The notes under the pieces: model-generated | What the model saw: the letters and a program-made list of their open reading frames with translations, nothing else | Database searches by the model: none | What the model was told of the DNA's origin: nothing | Position numbers and translations under genes: made by a program | Part shown: positions 55,969 through 64,000 of the stretch, piece after piece | How positions within the stretch are numbered: the stretch's first letter is position 1 | How the letters are laid out: each line of letters begins with the position of its first letter | Source: Coleophoma eucalyptorum | Lineage: Eukaryota; Ascomycota; Leotiomycetes; Helotiales; Dermateaceae | Direction of reading: 5' to 3' | Length of the DNA: 64,000 nucleotides | Assembly (NCBI GenBank): GCA_026120035.1 | Contig: JALRME010000057.1 | Coordinates: 1-64,000 of the forward strand

Positions 55969-58010
55969 ACTGTAAGGATGTAATATAGCGTGGCCAACTT
56001 AAACTTTTACACACTAGTCTATTTACTATACTGTACCTTTCTTCACTTGCACCTCTTAAGTTACTTGTAAAGGGGACCGAAAATGGGACCCAGAGGTAAC
56101 ATTGTCGCCGTACCCTGATGTCCTCTAATTGGCTGTAACTAGCTGGGGTTCAGCCTGATCCATGCTGCACAGCCACGGAGACGGAAAGCCTGGTTATTGA
56201 ACAACCAATCAAGCGATTAGATGTTTGGGGGGTCCAAAAATGGTCCCCTTGGGATACTCAATTGAAATACATCCGGTAATAGAATTCAAGATAGCTTAAA
56301 CAGTTACAGTCCTTCGCTCCAACAGAGAGAAACATAGAGAGAAAAATGCGTCAGAGTAATATCGACCGTAACTAGTAGAGAGTATTATACCGTAAGCGGC
56401 TCTCTAAATACATTCGTAAGTGGATAGAAAATTCATAGAAGTATAGCTTACACCATTAAAGAAAACACTCTTAGAATTAACGTAAAGCCATCTAAAGTTC
56501 GCCTCAGTCCTACCCCAAACGACCCATATACTTAGAAAATCTTGCCTGAAAAACGCAGAATTTTTTTTAGAGATATTCACCAAGAATCTAAGTTAATGTA
56601 AGACTGAGCGACAGTATGAGCAGCCTGAGGCAGCCAGATCCGAGCGTGAGCGACTATGATTGAGTTTGAGGTGACCGTGAGCAACCGTAAGTTGAGGCGG
56701 TGCAATCGTGAGCGTATTGAGCCGAGGCTGAGCCGAGTAAGATTTTGCTGAGTCAACGTGGCTGTATCGATGACCCGAGTTGGGATGTGGGTGCGGGCAG
56801 TTTGTCCCCAGTAATAGCGTAGGAAACAAAGGTAATATAAGCATGTATATACTGCTATTTCTACAGTCACATAAGCAGTTTGGCTTGCACTCTTGGCTGT
56901 ATATTGTAGTGGTATCGTATGACATCATCACAATGTACAAGAGAAGATGGTTTCCAAGGTGTTTTTTTTAAACTTTTTGTAGAGAGTGCATAGTTACTAC
57001 TAATGTGATAGCACGTACAATCTATGTCGGGAAAGATCCAGAGCAGGAAGTGGTTTCTTGACCCCGTAGATTCGCCTGTGAACCAGAATACGACTTATGC
57101 AAGGCTTATTTTCCGGTAGGAAAGGAGAAACAGAATCTTTATCTGGTCCGGCCCTTTTCTGATACTAGACTGTCGGTGATTATTTATCAGTAATGGTGAT
57201 TGTTGTAACAGCAATATACCACTTGCTTGTTCCCGTGTTTGCGCTCGGATGCAAACACTATATCTGTTTTACTAGGGAGGTCGATCGATACCTAACAGGG
57301 TATTTATAAGGCCTCCATCACACTCACTTAAAAGAATCATCTACATTTTTACCTCACGATTTTGACCTGTTATTCATACAGTTGAAACGAGAGGTAGACC
57401 AATCAACAGTAATAATGTTACCACGTGGTCTTCTGCAACTCTAACCTTCGCTTCTCAGGTGCGCTCCGCTTTTACTGTGGTAGGTATAATTCAACTTTTT
57501 GATGAAGTTAGAAACAATCTAGTCAGTGTCAAATAGAAAGTCTAGGCAAGGTAATCTTCCTGTACCTGATTGCTTCAAAGGCAACACTTAGGACTGCTTG
57601 GTACTTATCATTGAGGTTAGTGGGTTATTTACAAATTATTGCTGCGTTTGACCACCGCCAGACGGGCTCTTGTTCCTGTATCATGTGACACATGGCAATC
57701 GTATATCGAGTGAAGTATGTTGTAATCTGTACTTCTATATCATGTGAGAAATTTTTAAATTTGCTTAATCTCCTAGGAATGAGACATTCATACTTGATGT
57801 ATGCTTGCCAACTTGAAAGATCATTGGAAAACCGGTTGTGTTGCTGAAAACATTTGTGGTCACGCCGCTTTGAGAAATGACTTCCGCAAACGAACATCGT
57901 GCTATGGCACTCTTGAACTATATCATTGTAGCGTCCGTACCGATATGGAACGAATTATTTGCAAATGGATTTCAAAAATTCTCTGGTTAGATTTTCATAT
58001 TCTTGTAAAG
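55969..58010. other. AT-rich spacer with TGAGC repeat array
   Basis: About 2 kb. It contains a GTGAGC/TGAGCC-rich array at about 56600-56760 (listed separately). Two GGGACC/GGTCCC-containing words (56075-56095 and 56233-56250, of the type GGGGACCGAAAATGGGACC) look like a short inverted or degenerate pair. No gene was accepted. Confidence 0.4.
56600..56760 (+). repeat. Degenerate GTGAGC/TGAGCCGAG repeat array
   Basis: Words CTGAGC, ATGAGC, CTGAGG, CGAGCGTGAGC, GTGAGC, TTGAGG, GTGAGC, TTGAGCC, CTGAGCC and CTGAGTC recur through about 160 bp. This is the third locus of the family also seen at 13.8 and 21.5 kb. Confidence 0.5.
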
Positions 58011-59218
58011 ATGTCGCAGGAAAGTCGTACTGGTCAGGTTTTAGGGGCTTCAATTTCATCGTTCAGTGTCGCCGTACTTCTGGTGTCTCTCAGACTATAC
58101 ACACGAATAAGAATTGTTCGCCATGTTGGCAGCGACGATTGGACTCTTGCCCTCGCTCTTGTCAGTTCGCTCGATCTGAAATTTGAACTCTGGTCAAATT
58201 TACTCAATTCCTACATGTACTAACTAGAGGCTCAGATATTCTCTATTGCTCACTTAATAACTGTGTGTTTTGGTAAGCTATCGTAGCTCAATAAAAATTA
58301 ATGGAGGCAAGAATTTAATACTGTGCAGAGCTTAATTCTGGTCTCGGGAGACATGTTGATTCATTGTCGCAAGCTGATGCGAGAACATACTTGAAAGTGA
58401 GTAAAGTTCTCTCCTATCAAGCTTCATTTTGATTTTTTTTGGCTGAAATATCTATTAGTCGGGGTTTGTTAGTGTCATGGTTTATTATCCATGCCTTTGT
58501 TTAACAAAGATTTCAATACTTCTAAGCTACCAACGTGTTTTTCCATTGCTAAAAATGAAATGGGCCACAATAATTGTTATCATTATATGCACTATCTGGT
58601 TTATCTACAGTATTTTAATTACTGCCCTTGGATGTAAACCGGTTGCGCTCTTCTGGGACTTTTCTCTTGAGGGTACTTGTCTGCCTAAAAAGATTACCTG
58701 GCTGATATCTGCTATTATCAACATGATACTCGATCTTGTTATCTTTCTTATGCCACTACCACTTTTGTCCTCACTTCATCTTTCTAGAAGTGCAAGATTT
58801 TACCTTATGAGTATCTTTGGTATAGGATTATTGTTAGTTAAACAGGGTAAACACCGAGAATCCTGCTGATTATATGCGATTTAGCGTCACTGTCGTCTCG
58901 TCATTACGAATTCCAACTCTTCTTTCCTTTCTGAAAAGCACTGATAAAAGCTGTGAGCTTCTCCAAGGTTTCAGTCAACTGAACTGCTGCTAAGCTAAGA
59001 CGTTAGGGGATGCCGTACCGATTGTATGTTGGACGGTTATTGAAGCAAATGTCGGAATCGCATGTGCGGCGCTTCCGCCTCTCAGTGCGCTCATCAAGCA
59101 TTTCAATCCAAGCTTCCTATCTGCACAGTCTATCAAGGCGCTACCTCGAGATAATATCCCTAGCATTAAGCTGACAGACATCGAGTCTAATAGCCATGCT
59201 AACACTACAGATGATTAG
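58011..59218 (+). CDS. PTH11-like integral membrane protein (rhodopsin domain)
   Basis: A gene of about six exons from ATG 58011 to TAG 59216-59218. Seven-helix rhodopsin-domain landmarks: ISSFSVAVLLVSLRLYTRIR, then GSDDWTLALAL, AQIFSIAHLITVCF, GLGRH, CLCLTKISILLSYQRVFP, IWFIYSILITALGCKPVALF, WDFSLEGTCLPK, INMILDLVIFLMPLPLL, ARFYLMSIFGIGL, STDKSWDAVPIVCWTVIEANVGIACAALPPL. Short introns splice all blocks in frame (for example AGCT^GTGAGC...TTAG^GGGATGCC), so the gene looks intact. No CFEM domain precedes the helices. Fungal proteins of this family sit in the plasma membrane; PTH11 is a GPCR-like sensor of surface cues, but most paralogues are uncharacterised. Confidence 0.85.
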
Positions 59219-60073
59219 TAATGGAAATATATACAGTTCATAGTAGGGTAGCTATTTAGGTTGAAATGGGATTCATTAGGGCCTTACCTATCGTAAAGAA
59301 CGATAATGGACTCCAATGGAGCGATAAAATAATGGTAGTACATATTTAGAGTGTTATACGATGGACTAATCCTATGAAAGCTTTTCAAGCTTCTGTTCCA
59401 TGTCTACATTATGTAAGGATATAATCTCCTCTTCATCCTTAATGCTCCAGCCTTATCATACACAATTATTACTTTAGAGTGAAGCCCATCACCACTTTCC
59501 GAACAATAAAGCAATATTGATTATGAGGGTGGCTGCCACCGCCAACCACGGCTGGGAAGTTTATGAAACCTATGGAAATAACTTCAACATCTCCTCCTCT
59601 ACCTTAATCACTGGTCGCACTCGCATAGTTTTCACTTCAGATTAATTTTCTGATGATCCTATTGGCAGCAGACTATATGAGCCAACCTATAAGGAACAAT
59701 TTGATGTCGCCATGAAAATCGAAGAACGTCCAAGCTTGAATTAGTAGAGCAGAATTTTGTGATCCGCAGATCAGACTTTCAAGTAATGTTTGTTGCTATG
59801 CGACAGTAATCAAGCAATTGAGGTGATAGTAGGGCAGGGATGTTATTTCGATCAAAGGTAGATGACCTAAGAATGATTGAACTGTTTATAAATAACTTTA
59901 CAAGCTCACCCTTGCCTTTTCACTTCGTTCTTGGATTCTTGTCGGTACTAGTATATTGCCTACGTAACTTGACCCGTCCCCGTGACACGACTGGACCTGG
60001 CATCTCTTCCAGCTGTTCTGTCTCCAATTATTTAGCTGCACTGATTGTTTAAAACTACCCCCTACACCCGAAA
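59219..60073. other. AT-rich spacer
   Basis: About 855 bp without a supported gene. Confidence 0.4.
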
Positions 60074-61140
60074 TTACTTACATAACTGGTAAATTTTGTG
60101 CAGCGATAACCAGATATTCTCTCGTTTGGCAAATTGCTGCATCCTAATGATTGTATCTAATGCTCTTTCGTTGTCTATGTGTATAGTGTAGGGACTATAT
60201 GGGGGACGAGCGCTTCTCAGTGAGTTTCTTAGCAACTCAGGACGGTGAAATGAATCTCCAGAAAGCAAAACAAAATCTCCTTAGTTTTCCATGCCTCCTT
60301 TAGTTTCGTCTAATGATAACGAAGCGGTACTTTCATTATCTGCGGCTTTCACTTGTGTCAGGAGCGATTGGTGCCCGGCAGCATGTCCAGGAGTTTCAAT
60401 CAGGTAAGCGGACCCATCTTGGAACAAATCGCATGTTAGTCCGAAACTGCCTAGTGGTTGCCAGCCAGAAAGTGGCGTACGGCAATCAAATGCTTCGTAA
60501 TGACCTTCATCCTGCCACTCTTTAACTAGGCCACTCCTGAGGTCTGCTCTTGATTCTAAGAGACGATCAGGGTTTGTGAACTAGACGATAGTTCTGCTTC
60601 TTTTGCTGGGAATGTCATCCGCCAGATTAGGGCTTCTTGGGTCGTAGGGGTAGCCTGATCGAGCCTCACTACAAGCCGAGGGCTCAACCCAAAGCTCAGC
60701 GCGAGGAAAAGATGCTCTTCCACATTCTCCGATATGATCAAAGTGTACTTGAGACAGGATATTAACTTTGACCTTAGAAGAATGGTATCTGGGGTGGCTG
60801 TGTTTAGCCAAGATCTCTTCTGGTGTTACCGGACTGCAGCCATATAATGGAAGATCTACATTGCGAACTTATGGGGCCATGTTATGCAGATCTTTGTGCA
60901 TCCCCAAGTCTTATAGAAAGAAATCACCAGTTGAGATATGTTCGATCAAGAACGCAAAGTCCGGGGTTTTGAAGCCCCGAGATTTCAACTGTTCCAAGGT
61001 CTGCTGCAATGAAACTTTTGTTTCCGACGTCCGTAGCAACACAAAATCCTCAGGAATTATCATAGTGCCAGCCTATATCAGCCATACTCTACATATAGAA
61101 TTGTTTAATGTTACTGGAATAAATAGTATGCCATGCTGCA
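60074..61140 (-). pseudogene. Decayed metallo-beta-lactamase-fold hydrolase (lactonase-like)
   Basis: On the minus strand the pieces of one MBL-fold protein appear in order. An N-terminal part (PEDFVLLRTSETKVSLQQTL, PDFAFLIEHISTGDFF, DLGMHKDLHNMAP) is followed by SPVTPEEILAKHSHP and SKVKVNILSQVHFDHIGECG. Then come SFPRAELWVEP, SGYPYDPRSPNLADDIP, then in another frame SGWQPLGSFGLTCDLFQDGS and AYLIETPGHAAGHQSLL, then in another LLSGDSFHRPELL. Damage: stops at 60911-60913 and 60869-60871, a stop plus frame change near 60580, the first His of the HxHxDH motif replaced by Gln (SQVHFDH), and the usual terminal AHD missing. The parent would be about 300 aa, of the lactonase-like fungal MBL group. 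Confidence 0.7.
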
Positions 61141-61156
61141 GGAATGCTCTGCTTGG

Positions 61157-61664
61157 CTACTGACATTTTGATATAATGTTGCACGAAATATGCGAAAAGT
61201 GATAATTCCTCTGAGATCCCAGCTTAGCAGCCAGTGAGATTATTGATCTCTTCAGTAGAGTTTCATTAGATTTTAGGAAATCTTTTACCAAAGGTTTCCC
61301 AAGAAATCCCTGAACCTCGAGAGTATATAGCATTGAGGCCGGGTGATATCTCTGATCTCGGGTTGCCGATCGGTACCCTCCAAGGCCCTGCTTATCTATT
61401 TGCGCCACAGTTGCAGAGGCGTCTAAGTAGGGAGGCGTCTTTGAATCGACCTGCTTATTCGGCGGATGTTTTTAAAACGGATGTTAGGAGAGATAAGATA
61501 GGAGAATAAAAATACAATAAGAACATTACTTCATTATCTGACGATACTCCCTTAACAAATATATGGCGGGTATTTGAACCAAACCTAGCGAGGCGCCCAC
61601 TTTTCATTTTTGAGGAGCTTGCGCTATCTCGAAACGAGTGACTCGCTTGAGAGAAATTCGCCAT
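61157..61664 (-). CDS. Possible two-exon hypothetical gene
   Basis: A true ATG at 61664 opens MANFSQASHSFRDSASSSK and continues to GVSSDNE. A GTAATG donor and an ATAAG or CAG acceptor near 61454-61460 would splice in frame to DSKTPPYLDASATVAQIDK and GLGGYRSATRDQRYHP, ending at 61157. The product is about 140 aa, Ser- and Arg-rich at the N-terminus, with no recognised domain. It may be the remains of a gene, since the adjacent MBL gene is decayed. Low confidence. Confidence 0.3.
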
Positions 61665-62185
61665 GGTAGGTTAGAGCCAAGTGCTGCCTCCCTTCATAAC
61701 CCAATATTTCAGCATAGTATTCCCTAGTACGCGTATTAGAGTGTTGGTCCAAAAGCATGTGGGAACTGGATTTTTTGGAAATATTAAGGACATCTGATTT
61801 CCCTATTTAACAGTAGGCACAGGTTAAAATTACTTAGAATGGTCAATTATTTCCCTGCCATTCGCTTAGTTATCTGACAATTCCTTCGGTATCATACTAC
61901 TTATAAAGTGGTTTCAGTAATCACCGCTAATATACACCCCGAGCCAGATTCCTGGTTTGCATGTTCCCTGAATTGGCCTATTGTGTAGTGAGATGATACC
62001 TTATCATTATTTCTGCAAGCATATCTAAAGCCTCCACAAAGTTTTGCCTGTCTTGTCCTAGTTCGAGATAAGTCTAGTCACAGAATATTGTTCAAACTCG
62101 AGCAACAAAGACAGTGTTACTGCCTCTATATTAGTAAAGTCATTTGATACGAGCTCACTCACACATCTTGCATCTTTCATTCACA
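61665..62185. promoter_or_regulatory. Upstream region of the APC permease
   Basis: About 520 bp, AT-rich. It should contain the permease promoter; no clear TATA box or nitrogen-control cluster was identified by eye. Confidence 0.35.
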
Positions 62186-63936
62186 ATGTCGTCGGATGCC
62201 GAATTCGAGTACGCGTTTGATGGCGCTAACATGCGCCGGCGCAGCATCAGTAGCATTGAGACCAACAACCTCAACCAGGGACAGAAGACAGTCGTTCTAG
62301 AGGAGCTAGATAAGGCGGATAGGGCCTTGGCAGAACAGTTTGGTTACAAACCCGTAAGATAAACGCAAAGAAGAGGTGATCTGGCGTTAATTCTGCATAG
62401 GTATTCAAACGCGAATTCGGCTATTTCTCCACCTTTTCCTTCGCCATTAGCATCTCAGGCCTCTTCTCAACAGTTACCACTACCTTCAGTTACCCTTTAT
62501 ATGCCGGTGGGGCTGCATCGGCAGTTTGGTGCTGGCTCATCTCTGGTGCAGGTTGCATGTGTATTGCCTGCTCAGTTGCCGAACTTGTCTCTGCTTATCC
62601 AACTAGCGGTGGTCTCTACTATACTGTCTCTCGTCTTGCCCCAAGACAATGGGTCCCGAGTATCAGTTGGGTTGTGGGATGGCTCAATCTTCTCGGCCAA
62701 GTTGCTGGGATCGCTTCTGCCGAGTACGGAGCTGCACAAATGCTGTTGGCTGCCGTTTCTGTAGCTCGCGATTTCACTTGGTATCCAACTACTGGTGCCA
62801 CAATCGGTGTTATGGCATGCTTGACATTGTTTTGCGGACTCGTTAACTCGTTATCCACCTATTGGATGGAGAAGATGACAAAGACGTATGTTGTCTTTCA
62901 CTTCGGTGTTCTGGTTTCTTGCTGCATTGCACTGTTGGTCATGACTGAGAACAAGCACGATGCGGCGTATGTCTTCATACATATTGACGACCCAGCACCA
63001 TCAGGCTGGAAGCCGATTGGCTGGTCGTTCCTTTTCGGCTTCTTGTCTGTTTCGTGGACTATGACTGATTATGATGCTACCGCACATATCACTGAAGAGT
63101 AGGTTCCCTAGCCACATTGCTATTGAGCATGTTTTAACAATAACAGGATCGAGCAACCCGAAGTAAAAGCCCCATGGGCTATTTCGGTTGCGATGGCTTT
63201 CACTTACGTTCTCGGTTTCCTATTCAACATCGTGCTTGTCTTCTGCATGGGTGATCCAGCTGAACTACTGGCCTCTCCAATTCAACAGCCGGTTGCGCAG
63301 CTCTACTATAACTCCCTTGGTAGAACTGGAGGTGTCTTTTTCACAGTGGCCGCTTTTCTTATTATTGAGTTTGCCTGCTTTACTGCTATGCAGTCATTGG
63401 CTCGCTCAATCTTCGCCTTCTCCCGAGATCGCTTACTACCCTTATCTAGTGTCTGGACGAGGATAAACCCGATTAGTGGAACTCCACTATATGCTGTATG
63501 GCTCTCTGTTTTTTGTTGCATTGCCATCAACTTGATCGGCCTTGGCTCCTACGCGGCTATTGCTGGTGTTTTCAACGTTTGCGCGATTGCTTTAGACTGG
63601 TCTTACTGCATTCCCATTGCATGCAAGCTTATTTTTGGCAAGTTCGTCCCTGGGCCGTGGCATATGGGAAAATTCTCATTTTTCATCAACCTCACGGCCT
63701 GTATCTGGACCTTGTTCGTGAGTATCGTTTTTCTGCTTCCTACGTACAGACCAGTTACCGCAGATAACATGAATTACGCAGTCGTTTTCCTGCTCTTTAT
63801 TTTATTGTGTTCAGCGGTATTCTGGTGGATTAAAGGAAAGAAATATTATACTGGACCACTTATTGAGACCGGAATTCAGGGTGTGAATGTGGAAATATTA
63901 GATAATGAACTTGTTGTCCGGAAGGAGAAGAAGTAG
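62186..63936 (+). CDS. APC-family amino acid/GABA permease
   Basis: Three exons, 62186-62353, 62401-63098 and 63147-63936, give 551 aa, the usual size of fungal GABA/choline/amino-acid permeases. The cytoplasmic N-terminus (MSSDAEFEYAFDGANMRRR) leads into FGYFSTFSFAISISGLFST, the first family helix. Next come VAELVSAYPTSGGLYYTVS, the APC signature with the Gly-rich break, then WVVGWLNLLGQVAGIAS, SVSWTMTDYDATAHITEE (the loop holding the conserved AH.xEE), and FAFSRDRLLPLSSVWTRINP. About 12 transmembrane segments are visible. It imports a small amino compound at the plasma membrane. It appears to be an ordinary intact gene independent of both clusters. Confidence 0.93.
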
Positions 63937-64000
63937 CCAACTAGCCGTTCTGGGCCATTAATGGCAATGAATCTGTGGCGTGATATTGAATACTAAGCAG

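Noticed and set aside
58830..59010. Stops within the rhodopsin-domain gene suggesting a pseudogene
   Set aside because: Two short GT-AG introns remove them and yield STDKSWDAVPIVCWTVIEAN, the expected family sequence.

Overview
The window is nuclear DNA of a filamentous ascomycete (Pezizomycotina). The evidence is short GT-AG introns of about 50-90 nt with CTAAC-like branch sites, Zn2Cys6 regulators, a PTH11-type rhodopsin-fold receptor, chimeric terpene synthase architecture and long AT-rich spacers. I do not name a species. No rRNA, tRNA or CRISPR was recognised. Exon joins were worked out by eye, so CDS spans run from start codon to stop codon and include introns.

Region A (about 0.1-23.7 kb) is AT-rich with wide spacers. 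It carries a Zn2Cys6 regulator, a dienelactone hydrolase, a glutathione S-transferase, a small six-cysteine secreted protein, a cytochrome P450, and a bifunctional terpene cyclase-prenyltransferase (10.6-13.0 kb). These are followed by a divergent pair of Golgi sugar genes (a GNT1/GT8-like glycosyltransferase and a UDP-GlcNAc-type transporter), a FAD monooxygenase, and transposon debris. The synthase, P450 and FAD monooxygenase look like the core of a di- or sesterterpenoid pathway. Both sugar genes show single-base defects.

Region B (about 24.8-53.9 kb) is more GC-rich and compact. It reads as one oxidative catabolic cluster: MFS transporter/SDR (head to head), aldo-keto reductase, carboxymuconolactone decarboxylase-like protein, Baeyer-Villiger monooxygenase, NTF2-fused flavin monooxygenase/acetoacetyl-CoA synthetase (head to head), enol-lactonase-like hydrolase/zinc alcohol dehydrogenase (head to head), a dual C2H2 + Zn2Cys6 activator, and a CocE/NonD hydrolase. 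The logic is alcohol to ketone, ketone to ester or lactone, hydrolysis, then CoA activation. The ten-base word TCGGCCCCRC occurs exactly in four intergenic regions of this cluster and as close variants in two more, mostly about 290-400 bp upstream of a start codon. It is a candidate operator. One copy sits in a tandemly duplicated promoter segment.

Region C (about 54-64 kb) is AT-rich again. It has a truncated VWA gene, a coiled-coil relic with two CAG-to-TAG type stops (RIP-like), a GTGAGC repeat array, an intact rhodopsin-domain membrane protein, a decayed metallo-beta-lactamase pseudogene that has lost a metal ligand, and an intact APC amino-acid permease at the right edge.
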